The position numbers and the translations under genes were made by a program. DNA of 64,000 nucleotides, taken from Pyxidicoccus trucidator (GTDB taxonomy: Bacteria; Myxococcota; Myxococcia; Myxococcales; Myxococcaceae). This document shows, piece by piece, positions 1 through 8,866 of the stretch. The notes beneath the pieces are model-generated. The model was not told the DNA's origin and did not search any database. It saw nothing but the letters and a program-made list of their open reading frames with translations. Each line of letters starts with the position of its first letter. Position 1 is the stretch's first letter. The stretch spans positions 62,001-126,000 of the forward strand of contig NZ_JAAIXZ010000016.1 in assembly GCF_010894435.1 (NCBI RefSeq), written 5' to 3'.

Positions 1-295
1 CGCGGCCCGCGTTCGCGAGCTTGCGCATCGCGGGAGTCGCGCTGCCAGGGCTCGCGCCATTGCTCCCATTGACCTGCCCGCCGCCCTTCGTGCCGCCGGT
101 CCCCTTCGTGCCGCCGCCCTTGGAGGGCTCGAAGCTGTCGCTCCGGGAGTGGCCCGGGATGCGCAGGGTCCTTCCCGCGTAGATGAGGTTCGGGTTGGCA
201 ATCTTGTTGGCGCGCGCCAGCTCGGAGACGCTGGTCTTGAAGCGGGCGGCGAGGCCAGAGAGGGTGTCGCCGGGACGGATGCGGTAGTTGGACAT
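1..295 (-). CDS. LysM-domain protein, N-terminal part (runs off left edge)
   Basis: Only the first 98 residues are visible; translation starts at the ATG ending at 295 and continues past the window edge. Residues 3-47 form one LysM module (YRIRPGDTLSGLA at the start, SELARANKIANPN in the middle, AGRTLRIP at the end), the fold that binds N-acetylglucosamine chains such as peptidoglycan. It is followed by a Gly/Thr/Lys-rich linker (GGGTKGTGGTKGGG). There is no signal peptide ahead of the LysM, so secretion, if any, is not by the general Sec route. The catalytic or effector part, if there is one, lies outside the window, so the overall role cannot be named. Confidence 0.8.
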   Translation of the reverse strand, partial: MSNYRIRPGDTLSGLAARFKTSVSELARANKIANPNLIYAGRTLRIPGHSRSDSFEPSKGGGTKGTGGTKGGGQVNGSNGASPGSATPAMRKLANAGR

Positions 296-461
296 GGGCG
301 GGGGGTCCCTGAAGAGAGCTTTGACCCATTGTCGCGACGTCCCTTGCGGAGTTGCGCCCGAATTTCCCAATCTCTTGGAATTCCCCCGCGCCCTCGGACG
401 CAACCCGAGGAATTCCTAGAAAAATCGGGTACATGGGATTCAGCGGGTCATCCCTGGCCCC

Positions 462-1604
<1,143 letters not shown>

Positions 1605-1615
1605 GTCCGGTCGCC

Positions 1616-2821
1616 TCACAGGCCCAGGAGCATCTGGGAGATGATGTTGCGCTGAATCTCGTTGGAGCCGCCGAAGATGCTCAGCTTGCGCATGTTGAAG
1701 TAGTCACCCGCCGCGGCCGCCGCGTGCTCGCCTCCGACCCGGAGCCCCGAGTAGTCCGGCTCCAGCGCCTCGGGCAGGTACGCCAGGGCGTCATGTCCAC
1801 AGGCCTGCAGGGTGAGCTCGAAGATGGCCTGGCCAATCTCCGTGCCCTTTATCTTCAGCACCGAGGCCACGGGCCCCAGCCCCTTCTTCGCGTCCTTCGC
1901 CTCCGCCGACAGCACGCGCAGCAGCGTCACCTCCAGCGCGAGCAGCTCCACCTTCAGCTGCGCCAGCTTGTCTCGGAAGCGCGCCTCTTCGATGAGCGGG
2001 CGCCCGCTGGAGGCCGTCTCGCGGCGGGCCACCTGCTCCAGCCGCTTGAGCAGCCGCTTCCACTGGCCCACGTTGGCCAGCCCCGTGCGCTCGTGGCCCA
2101 GGAGGAACTTGGCGTACGTCCAGCCCCGGTTCTCCTCGCCGACGAGGTTCTCGACGGGGACCTCGACGTCGTCGAAGTACGTCTCGTTCACCTCGTGCTC
2201 ACCGTCCAGCATGATGGTGGGGCGCACGGTGATGCCCGGGCTCTTCATGTCGATGAGCAGGAAGGAGATTCCCTCCTGGGGCCGCCCCTCCGTGCTGGTG
2301 CGCACCAGGCAGAAAATCCAGTCCGCATGCTGCCCGAGCGTCGTCCAGGCCTTCTGGCCGTTGACGACGTAGTGCTGGCCCTTGCGCTCGGCGCGCGTGC
2401 GCAGCGAGGCCAGGTCCGAGCCCGAGCCCGGCTCCGAGTAGCCCTGGCACCACCAGTCCTCACCGCTGAGAATCCCGGGCAGGAAGCGCTCCTGCTGCGC
2501 CTTGCTGCCGAAGGCCATGATGACCGGCGCCACCATCCGCAGCCCGAAGTCGAGCTGCCGGGGCGCGCCCGCGTCCGAGGCCTCCTCCTCGAAGATGTGC
2601 TGCTCGATGGCGCTCCAGCCGGTGCCGCCGAACGCCTTCGGCCACCCCGGAGCGCCCCACCCGCGCTGGTGAAGGATGCGCTGCCAGTGGACCGTGTCCT
2701 CCTTGCCGAGCCGGAGGCGGTGCTGCACCTTGTTGCGGATGTCCGGGGGAAGACTGGCCGCGAGGAACGCGCGAACCTCGCGCCGGAAGGCTGCCTGCTC
2801 CGCCGTGTCGTTCAGGTCCAT
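1616..2821 (-). CDS. Acyl-CoA dehydrogenase (first of the fad operon)
   Basis: A 401-residue FadE-type flavoprotein for the first step of beta-oxidation. The N-terminal domain starts MDLNDTAEQAAFRREVRAFL, the middle domain has the substrate and FAD loop GYSEPGSGSDLASLRT, and the C-terminus has the conserved flavin-binding run IFGGSNEIQRNIISQ. The ATG at 2821 lies two bases after the thiolase stop, so the genes are almost certainly co-transcribed and probably translationally coupled. A longer reading frame exists upstream but lies inside the thiolase gene in another frame and is not real. The substrate cannot be read from the sequence. Confidence 0.92.
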   Translation of the reverse strand: MDLNDTAEQAAFRREVRAFLAASLPPDIRNKVQHRLRLGKEDTVHWQRILHQRGWGAPGWPKAFGGTGWSAIEQHIFEEEASDAGAPRQLDFGLRMVAPVIMAFGSKAQQERFLPGILSGEDWWCQGYSEPGSGSDLASLRTRAERKGQHYVVNGQKAWTTLGQHADWIFCLVRTSTEGRPQEGISFLLIDMKSPGITVRPTIMLDGEHEVNETYFDDVEVPVENLVGEENRGWTYAKFLLGHERTGLANVGQWKRLLKRLEQVARRETASSGRPLIEEARFRDKLAQLKVELLALEVTLLRVLSAEAKDAKKGLGPVASVLKIKGTEIGQAIFELTLQACGHDALAYLPEALEPDYSGLRVGGEHAAAAAGDYFNMRKLSIFGGSNEIQRNIISQMLLGL

Positions 2822-2823
2822 GT

Positions 2824-4002
2824 TCAGGCCACCTCGAAGAGACCGGCTGCGCCCATGCCGGTGCCGACGCACATCGTGACGACCACGTGCTTCACGCCTC
2901 GGCGTCTGCCCTCGATGAGCGCGTGCCCCACCAGGCGCGCGCCCGTCATGCCGTAGGGATGTCCCACGGCGATGGCGCCGCCATTCACGTTGAGCCGCTC
3001 GTCGGGGATGCCCAGCCTGTCCCGGCAGTAGAGCACCTGCACGGCGAAGGCCTCGTTCAGCTCCCACAGGCCGATGTCGTCCACCTTCAGCCCGGCCCGC
3101 TTCAGCAGCTTCGGCACGGCGAACACCGGGCCGACGCCCATCTCGTCCGGCTCGCACCCGGCCACCGCGAAGCCGCGGAAGTAGCCCAGCGGCTTCAGGT
3201 TTCGCTGGGAGGCGAGCTTCGCGTCCATCAGCACGCAGGCAGAGGCGCCATCGGAGAACTGGCTCGCGTTGCCCGCCGTCACCACGCCACCGGGCACGGC
3301 CGAGCGGATGCCCGTCACCCCCGCGAGCGTCGTGTCCGGGCGGATGCCCTCGTCGGCGGCCACCGTCACCTCGCGGGTGCCCAGGGCGCCCGTGGCCTTG
3401 TCGGCGGTGCCCATCAGCGTGGTGAACGGGACGAGCTCCTCGCTGAACCGCCCCGCCGCCTGGGCCGCCGCGGCGCGCTGCTGGCTCCGCACGCCGTATT
3501 CGTCCTGGGCCTCCTTGGAAATCTTGTAGCGGGCCGCCACCGTCTCGGCGGTCTGCAGCATGCTCCAGTAGAGCTCGGGCTTGTTCCGGGCCAGCCACTC
3601 CTCCATGAGGTAGCGGGTGTTGAGGTTCGCCTGCACGGTGGAGATGGACTCCACCCCGCCGGCCACCATCACCCCCGCCCCGTCCACGAGGATCTGCTGG
3701 GCCGCCATGGCGATGGCCTGCAGCCCCGAGGAGCAGAAGCGGTTGACGGTGACGCCTGCGACGCTCACCGGCAGGCCGGCACGGATGGCTGCCATGCGCG
3801 CCACGTCATTGCCGGTGGAGCCCTCGGGCAGGGCGCAGCCGAAGATGACGTCCTCCACCTCGGCCGGGTCCACGCCCGCACGCTGCACGGCGTGCTGGAT
3901 GACGTGGCCCGACAGCGTGGCGCCATGGGTCATGTTGAAGCCGCCGCGCCAGGACTTCGCCAGCGCGGTGCGGGCGGTCGATACGATTGCGACGTCGTTC
4001 AT
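2824..4002 (-). CDS. fadA: Acetyl-CoA acyltransferase (thiolase)
   Basis: A 392-residue thiolase II, the last step of beta-oxidation, cleaving 3-ketoacyl-CoA to acetyl-CoA and a shortened acyl-CoA. The nucleophile is Cys90 in [11 protein letters not shown], the active-site His348 is in [10 protein letters not shown], and the acid/base Cys378 is in [12 protein letters not shown] near the C-terminus, so all three catalytic residues are present. It lies 18 bases downstream of the fadB-like gene and two bases before an acyl-CoA dehydrogenase. With its neighbours it gives a complete beta-oxidation cycle in one transcript. The symbol is by function; a biosynthetic thiolase is less likely in this context. 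Confidence 0.93.
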   Translation of the reverse strand: MNDVAIVSTARTALAKSWRGGFNMTHGATLSGHVIQHAVQRAGVDPAEVEDVIFGCALPEGSTGNDVARMAAIRAGLPVSVAGVTVNRFCSSGLQAIAMAAQQILVDGAGVMVAGGVESISTVQANLNTRYLMEEWLARNKPELYWSMLQTAETVAARYKISKEAQDEYGVRSQQRAAAAQAAGRFSEELVPFTTLMGTADKATGALGTREVTVAADEGIRPDTTLAGVTGIRSAVPGGVVTAGNASQFSDGASACVLMDAKLASQRNLKPLGYFRGFAVAGCEPDEMGVGPVFAVPKLLKRAGLKVDDIGLWELNEAFAVQVLYCRDRLGIPDERLNVNGGAIAVGHPYGMTGARLVGHALIEGRRRGVKHVVVTMCVGTGMGAAGLFEVA

Positions 4003-4020
4003 GGATTTCTCCCGCGAAGG

Positions 4021-6111
4021 TCAGTTGAAGGTCTTGCCCTCGGCCGCGAGCCGGGCGAGCAGGGGCGCGGGCTGCCAGAACGCGCGGTGGCCGCGAGGGT
4101 TGGCCGCGAAGCCCTCCATCGTTCGCACCACGTTCATCAGCCCCACGGAGTCGGCGTAGAGCATCGGGCCGCCACGGAAGACCGGGAAGCCGTAGCCCGA
4201 CAGGTAGACGAGGTCGATGTCCGAGGCGCGCTGGGCAATGCCCTCCTCCAGGATGCGCGCGCCCTCGTTCACCAGCGCGAAGACGCAGCGCTGGACGATT
4301 TCCTCGTTGCTCAGCGTGCGCGGCGTGACACCGAGCTCCTTGCGGCACGCCTCGATGACGCCGTCCACCACCGGGTCATGCAGGGCGTCGCGGCGGCCGG
4401 GCTCATAGCGGTAGAAGCCGGAGCCGGTCTTCTGGCCGAAGCGGCCCTGCTCGCACAGCCGGTCGGCGATGAGCACGCGGCGCATGTCCGGGCGCTCCGC
4501 GTACTGGCGCTTGCGGATGGCCCAGCCGATGTCGCCGCCCGCCAGGTCCGCCATCTTCAGCGGCCCCATGGCGAAGCCGAACGCCTCGATGGCGTCATCC
4601 ACCTGTTGTGGGGAAGCGCCCTCCTCCAGCATCAGCAGCGCCTCGCGCTGGTACATGGCAATCATGCGGTTGCCGATGAAGCCGTCGCAGACGCCCGACA
4701 CCACCGCGGTCTTCTTGAGCGTCTTGGCCAGCTGCATGACGGTGGCGAGCACGTCGCTGCCGGTCTTCTCTCCACGGATGACTTCCAGCAGCTTCATCAC
4801 ATTGGCGGGGCTGAAGAAGTGCGCGCCCACCACGTCCTGGGGCCGCCGCGTGAAGCCGGCAATCCGGTTCAGGTCGAGCGTGGAGGTGTTGCTCGCGAGG
4901 ATTGCGCCGGGCTTGCAGACCTCGTCCAGCTTGCGGAACACGGCTTCCTTGACGGCCAGCTCCTCGAACACCGCCTCGATGACGAGGTCGACCTCGCGGA
5001 GGTCGTCGTAGGACAGGGTCGGCTTGAGCAGTGCGAGCCGCTGCTCGGCCTTGTCGGCCTTCAGCTTCCCCTTGACCACCTGGCCTTCGTAGACCTTCCG
5101 GATGGAGCCGAGCCCCCGCTCCAGCGCGTCCTGCTTCGTCTCCAGGAGCACCACCGGGATGCCGGCGTTGAGGAAGTTGATGGCGATGCCGCTGCCCATG
5201 GTGCCGGCGCCGATGATGCCCACCGTCTGGATGGAGCGGACCGGCGTATCCTCCGCCACCCCCGCCACCTTCGAGGCGGCGCGCTCGGCGAAGAACGCGT
5301 GCCGCAGGGCGCGCGACTCGGAGGTCTGCATGAGGTTGACGAAGGCCTCTCGCTCCACCCGCAGGCCCTCCTCGAAGTCCTTCGTGGCGGCGGCCTCCAC
5401 CGCGTCCACGCACTTGAGCGGCGCCGGGAAGTTCTTGGACGCCGCGCCGACGGCCGTGCGGGCGTACAGGAAGAACGCCTCCGGCTTCGGGTGAGTCACG
5501 GTGAGGTCCCGCACCCGCTTGAGCGGCCGGACCTCCTCGACGACGACCCGGGCGAAGGCGAGCGCGCCCTCGAGCAGGTCTCCCTCGACGAAGTGGTCGA
5601 AGAGGGGCGTGCCCTTGAGCTGCTCGGAGGGCACGGTGGCGCCGGACACAATCAGGTTGAGCGCTGCCTCCACGCCGATGAGGCGCGGCAGCCGCTGCGT
5701 GCCGCCCGCGCCGGGCAGGAGGCCCAGCTTGACCTCCGGCAGCGCAATCTGCGCCCCGGGCCGCGCCACGCGGTAGTGGCAGCCGAGCGCGAGCTCCAGG
5801 CCCCCGCCCATGCACGCTCCGCCGATGGCGGCGATGACCGGCTTGGAGGACGACTCCAGGTAGTGGATGACGGTGCCGAGGTTGGGCTCGGCGAGCGCCT
5901 TCGGCGTGTTGAACTCCCGGATGTCCGCGCCGCCCGAGAATGCCCGCTCGGAGCCGATGAGGAGGACCGCCTTGACCGCCGCGTCCGCCTCCGCCTTCCG
6001 GAGCCCCTCCACGATGCCGTCGCGGACCGCGTGCCCGAGGCCGTTCACCGGCGGGTTGTCCAGGCGGATGACGGCCACACTGCCGTGCTGCGCGTAGTGG
6101 GTGCTGCTCAT
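4021..6111 (-). CDS. fadB: Enoyl-CoA hydratase / 3-hydroxyacyl-CoA dehydrogenase (FadB/FadJ type)
   Basis: A 696-residue bifunctional enzyme for the second and third steps of beta-oxidation. Residues 1-190 are a crotonase domain with the oxyanion-hole segments [11 protein letters not shown] (57-67) and [14 protein letters not shown] (97-110), and the catalytic Glu126 in [15 protein letters not shown]. From residue 294 follows a 3-hydroxyacyl-CoA dehydrogenase: the NAD loop GAGTMGSG (301-308), then the catalytic His in [16 protein letters not shown] and the C-terminal dimerisation domains. GGAG lies five bases upstream of the ATG. It is the first gene of the operon and sits behind a promoter facing the divergent TetR-type gene. 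Length and order match FadB/FadJ alpha subunits. Confidence 0.93.
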   Translation of the reverse strand: MSSTHYAQHGSVAVIRLDNPPVNGLGHAVRDGIVEGLRKAEADAAVKAVLLIGSERAFSGGADIREFNTPKALAEPNLGTVIHYLESSSKPVIAAIGGACMGGGLELALGCHYRVARPGAQIALPEVKLGLLPGAGGTQRLPRLIGVEAALNLIVSGATVPSEQLKGTPLFDHFVEGDLLEGALAFARVVVEEVRPLKRVRDLTVTHPKPEAFFLYARTAVGAASKNFPAPLKCVDAVEAAATKDFEEGLRVEREAFVNLMQTSESRALRHAFFAERAASKVAGVAEDTPVRSIQTVGIIGAGTMGSGIAINFLNAGIPVVLLETKQDALERGLGSIRKVYEGQVVKGKLKADKAEQRLALLKPTLSYDDLREVDLVIEAVFEELAVKEAVFRKLDEVCKPGAILASNTSTLDLNRIAGFTRRPQDVVGAHFFSPANVMKLLEVIRGEKTGSDVLATVMQLAKTLKKTAVVSGVCDGFIGNRMIAMYQREALLMLEEGASPQQVDDAIEAFGFAMGPLKMADLAGGDIGWAIRKRQYAERPDMRRVLIADRLCEQGRFGQKTGSGFYRYEPGRRDALHDPVVDGVIEACRKELGVTPRTLSNEEIVQRCVFALVNEGARILEEGIAQRASDIDLVYLSGYGFPVFRGGPMLYADSVGLMNVVRTMEGFAANPRGHRAFWQPAPLLARLAAEGKTFN

Positions 6112-6148
6112 GTCAGCTCCTCTCTCGCAGCCGCGCGCCGCGAGCCGG

Positions 6149-6175
6149 GTGAGTCATTTACCCAAAGTGACTCAC
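6149..6175. promoter_or_regulatory. 27-bp inverted repeat, candidate TetR-type operator
   Basis: GTGAGTCA at 6149-6156 and TGACTCAC at 6168-6175 are perfect inverted repeats; two further base pairs (TT at 6158-6159 with AA at 6165-6166) extend the dyad toward its centre. It lies between the divergent fad operon and the TetR-type gene, just upstream of the likely -35 of the regulator and over the likely -10 of the fad promoter. Size and position suit a dimeric TetR repressor controlling both genes. Binding itself is inferred. Confidence 0.6.
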
Positions 6176-6193
6176 GTTGAGTTTTCCTGTCAA
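6165..6193 (-). promoter_or_regulatory. Candidate promoter of the fad operon
   Basis: On the minus strand a perfect TTGACA (6193 to 6188) is followed after 17 bases by TCACTT (6170 to 6165), a poor -10 match. The -10 falls inside the inverted repeat at 6149-6175, so a repressor bound there would block this promoter. The -35 is convincing, the -10 only positional. Confidence 0.35.
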
Positions 6194-6205
6194 GGCGGCT
6201 ATTAA
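6177..6205 (+). promoter_or_regulatory. Sigma70-type promoter of the TetR-type gene
   Basis: TTGAGT (6177-6182) and TATTAA (6200-6205) are spaced by exactly 17 bases, each four out of six to consensus. Transcription would start about seven bases downstream, at or next to the A of the ATG at 6212, and no Shine-Dalgarno sequence precedes that ATG, so the mRNA is probably leaderless. Confidence 0.5.
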
Positions 6206-6211
6206 CGATTC

Positions 6212-6874
6212 ATGAAGTCATCTCGACCCAAGCCCGCCGGAAGGAAGAGGCACGCGCCTCCGGTGGCGACCCGGCTGGCGCGGGAGCTTGCGGGGAAGGG
6301 GGCGAAGACGAAGGCCACGCCCCTGGACGCGTTTCAGCTGGCGCGGAAGAAGTGGCTGGCCGGAGAGCGCATCGACATCGGGGCGCTCGCGAAGGAATTG
6401 GGCGTGGGCCGGGCCACGCTGTTCCGCTGGGTGGGCAGCCGCGAGTTGCTGCTCGGGGAAATCATCTGGTCCATCCAGTTGCCCTTCATGGAGCGGGCGC
6501 GGGCCGAGGTGAGGGCGACTGGCGCGCGTGGCGCGGCTTTCGAAGCGAGCGTCAGCGAGCGGCTGATGGAGGCCATCCGCTCCTTCCCCCCGCTGCGCCG
6601 CTTCATCGAGAGCGACCCCGAGTACGCGCTCCGGATCCTCACCTCGAAGAGCAGCACGGTGCAGAGCCGCAACGTCGAGCTGTTGCGCGCCTCGATTGAG
6701 GAGCAGGTGGCGAGCGGGCACCTCACCCCGCCCCTGCCGGTGGACACCCTCGCCTACGTCATCGTCCGCATCGGCGAGGCGTTCGTCTACGCGGACGTCA
6801 TCAGTGGCCGCGAGCCCGCCATCGACCAGGCCGCCGCCGCCATCCTCGTGCTGCTCGGCGGCAAGGTGAAGTAG
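6212..6874 (+). CDS. TetR-family transcriptional regulator (QsdR-like)
   Basis: A 220-residue DNA-binding protein. A basic N-terminal extension of about 45 residues precedes a helix-turn-helix (residues about 52-82) reading IDIGALAKELGVGRATLFRWVGSRELLLGE when joined; the last part is the typical TetR recognition helix and its follower. The C-terminal two thirds are helical and would bind a ligand, plausibly an acyl-CoA given the neighbouring operon. The ATG at 6212 has no ribosome binding site and sits seven bases after a likely -10, so translation is probably leaderless. It is divergent from the beta-oxidation operon and very likely represses it and itself through the dyad at 6149-6175. The QsdR subgroup assignment is from general resemblance only. 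Confidence 0.85.
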   Translation: MKSSRPKPAGRKRHAPPVATRLARELAGKGAKTKATPLDAFQLARKKWLAGERIDIGALAKELGVGRATLFRWVGSRELLLGEIIWSIQLPFMERARAEVRATGARGAAFEASVSERLMEAIRSFPPLRRFIESDPEYALRILTSKSSTVQSRNVELLRASIEEQVASGHLTPPLPVDTLAYVIVRIGEAFVYADVISGREPAIDQAAAAILVLLGGKVK

Positions 6875-7054
6875 CGGGACACGACGCGCCTGGGGCGGGC
6901 CCGCCCGAGGGCCTCCTGTGGGGGGAGGTGCGACCCTGAAACCCGCCCCGCGGCGTACGTGCGGGAAGCACCGCGTTCCAGCCGCACGCAGGCCCCCGGG
7001 CATCACCGCGCCCTACCCTGCGTGGCTCCAGGTGGAGGGGAGCAACTGCTAACG

Positions 7055-7070
7055 TGGCATGCACGTTGCT
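7055..7070 (+). promoter_or_regulatory. Candidate sigma54 (-24/-12) promoter
   Basis: TGGCAT, five bases, then TTGCT gives the GG-N10-GC spacing of sigma54 promoters (GG 7056-7057, GC 7068-7069). It stands just before the patatin-like gene, which argues that the downstream ATG at 7083 and not the one at 7059, inside the motif, is used. No enhancer-binding site was identified. Confidence 0.4.
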
Positions 7071-7082
7071 GAAAGCCCCCAC

Positions 7083-8690
7083 ATGAGCCCTGAATCCACG
7101 CCTCCTACCTCCGGGCCTCACGGTCCGCTCGGCCCCCTCGCGCTGTCGCTCTCCGGCGGCGGCTATCGCGCGGCGGCGTTCCACCTGGGAACGCTGCGGT
7201 TCCTGAACGGCGTGGGGCTGCTGCCCGACGTCGTGGGACTGTCCACCGTGTCTGGCGGCACGCTCACCGGGCTGGCCTGGGTGGTGAGCCAGGTCGACGG
7301 CAAGTCCTTCCCGGAGTTCTACGACGCCTACTCTGCGTACCTGAAGCGGACGAACGTGATTGGCGAGGCGCTGGCCGGGCTCACCTCGAACCGTGAGCAC
7401 GACAGCCATGACTGGGTCAGCCTCATCCGCTCCGCCGCGGACGTCTATGCCCGGCCCGACTTCCTCGGGGACCGGCGCTTCGACGAGGTCCTGGGTGCGG
7501 GTGGGCTGCAGCTCCAGGAGGCCATCTTCAACACCACCGAGTTCCACACCGGCCTGGACTTCCGCTTCCGGCGAAGCAGCAAGCCGGGCGCGCTCCTGGG
7601 CAACAAGAACTACAAGCTGCCGCGCTCCGTGGCCCAGCATGTGCGGCTGGCGGACGTGGCGGCCGCGTCGTCCTGCTTCCCGGGCGGCTTCGAGCCGCTG
7701 GTCTTCCCGCAGCAGTTCCACTGGCCCCAGGAGTTCCCGGTCAGCGCCGCGCTCGAGGAGCTGGGGCCGGGCTTCAACGGGGGGCTGCCGCTGATGGACG
7801 GCGGCATCTACGACAACCAGGGCGTCGACAGCCTGATGCTCGCCTTCGGAGAGTCACCCACCCCGCCCACGCTGATCATCTCGGACGTCAGCACGGAGGA
7901 GACCGAGATGTACAACGTCCCCGAGAACCCGACGAAGCGGGGCTGGGTGACGCTGAACGGAGTCTCGTGGATTGGCTGGGGGCTGTTCTTCCTGACGCTG
8001 GCGTCCGCGGCCATCCTGGCGTGGCGTGGGTTCGAGGATGCGCGCGCGGGCACCTGGGGCCCCCGGGACTACTTCCTGTATCTGGTGCCCGGCGTGCTGA
8101 CCGCGGCGGTTGCGGCGGCGCTGGTCTGGGTCCATCGCCGCCTGCACGACGTCAACGCGATGCTTCGGAAGCAGCTGGACCTGAACGCCTGGCCGTCATT
8201 CCAGAAGCTCACGGTGGTGGAGTTCGCGCAGATGCTGGTGCTGCGAGGCACCTCGCTGCTGGCGCTGACCTCCAGCGTGTTCATGAAGCGGGTGCGAGGG
8301 CTGGTCTACAAGCGCGTGTACGAGAACCCCGCCTTCAAGGACCGGCGGGTGTCGAACCTCATCTACGCGCTCACGTTGAACCGTCCCCGCCTGTTCTCCG
8401 AGCAGCCGTGGCTGCAGCCTGGACCGCACCTGGTGGCCCTGTCCCAGCAAGCCTGCCAGATGCCCACCACGCTCTGGTTCACGAACTCCAGCCAGTTCAC
8501 CATGCTGGAGTCCGCCGGAGAGGCCACCGTCTGCTACGTGCTGCTGCGCCACATCGTCGAGCACCACCAGGGGCAATACGAAGCAGAGGGGCAGCCGCTG
8601 CACGGCCTCTTCCAACGGCTGCGGCAGGAGTGGGCGGTCTTCAACCAGGCCGACCGCCAGCCTGAAGCCCGGCGCCCCGTGGCGGCGTAG
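7083..8690 (+). CDS. Patatin-like phospholipase with two membrane segments
   Basis: A 535-residue protein of the patatin fold (Ser-Asp dyad lipid acyl hydrolases). Near the N-terminus is the oxyanion loop LSLSGGGYRAAAFH, then the nucleophile elbow STVSGGT with Ser57, and the catalytic Asp239 in LMDGGIYDNQG (the D-G-G motif). Two hydrophobic stretches at about 293-317 and 330-351 form a hairpin that would anchor the protein in the inner membrane, followed by a 180-residue C-terminal domain I do not recognise. The family hydrolyses membrane lipids. An in-frame ATG exists at 7059, but it lies inside a sigma54-like motif and has no nearby ribosome binding site, so I prefer 7083; this choice is uncertain. 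Confidence 0.85.
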   Translation: MSPESTPPTSGPHGPLGPLALSLSGGGYRAAAFHLGTLRFLNGVGLLPDVVGLSTVSGGTLTGLAWVVSQVDGKSFPEFYDAYSAYLKRTNVIGEALAGLTSNREHDSHDWVSLIRSAADVYARPDFLGDRRFDEVLGAGGLQLQEAIFNTTEFHTGLDFRFRRSSKPGALLGNKNYKLPRSVAQHVRLADVAAASSCFPGGFEPLVFPQQFHWPQEFPVSAALEELGPGFNGGLPLMDGGIYDNQGVDSLMLAFGESPTPPTLIISDVSTEETEMYNVPENPTKRGWVTLNGVSWIGWGLFFLTLASAAILAWRGFEDARAGTWGPRDYFLYLVPGVLTAAVAAALVWVHRRLHDVNAMLRKQLDLNAWPSFQKLTVVEFAQMLVLRGTSLLALTSSVFMKRVRGLVYKRVYENPAFKDRRVSNLIYALTLNRPRLFSEQPWLQPGPHLVALSQQACQMPTTLWFTNSSQFTMLESAGEATVCYVLLRHIVEHHQGQYEAEGQPLHGLFQRLRQEWAVFNQADRQPEARRPVAA

Positions 8691-8740
8691 ACGGGTGGAA
8701 ACGGTGCTGAACGCCTTCCCATGAAAGGCATATCGGGAAC

Positions 8741-8761
8741 CGGCGGATTCGTTGTCCGCCG
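8741..8761 (+). terminator. GC hairpin after the patatin-like gene
   Basis: CGGCGGA and TCCGCCG pair perfectly around a seven-base loop, 50 bases after the stop codon. There is no U-run, so it may be a weak or factor-assisted terminator. Confidence 0.35.
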
Positions 8762-8828
8762 TGAGGTATTCGCACGGCCGGGAATGGGGCGGAGAGGCCC
8801 GCGCGCGCGCGCCGTTTGTCCGGATGCG

Positions 8829-8847
8829 GGATGCGATGGACGCATCC
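8829..8847 (+). promoter_or_regulatory. Perfect hairpin in the leader of the metalloprotease gene
   Basis: GGATGCG and CGCATCC pair perfectly around a five-base loop. The hairpin ends eight bases before the GGAG ribosome binding site (8855) of the next gene, so it could be an operator or an mRNA structure affecting translation. Confidence 0.35.
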
Positions 8848-8866
8848 CCGACCCGGAGAACCCCTC

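Noticed and set aside
2887-6180. 1097-residue plus-strand open frame
   Set aside because: Antisense to the fadA-fadB genes; composition is His/Arg/Gly/Leu-rich shadow coding typical of high-GC DNA and shows no domain.
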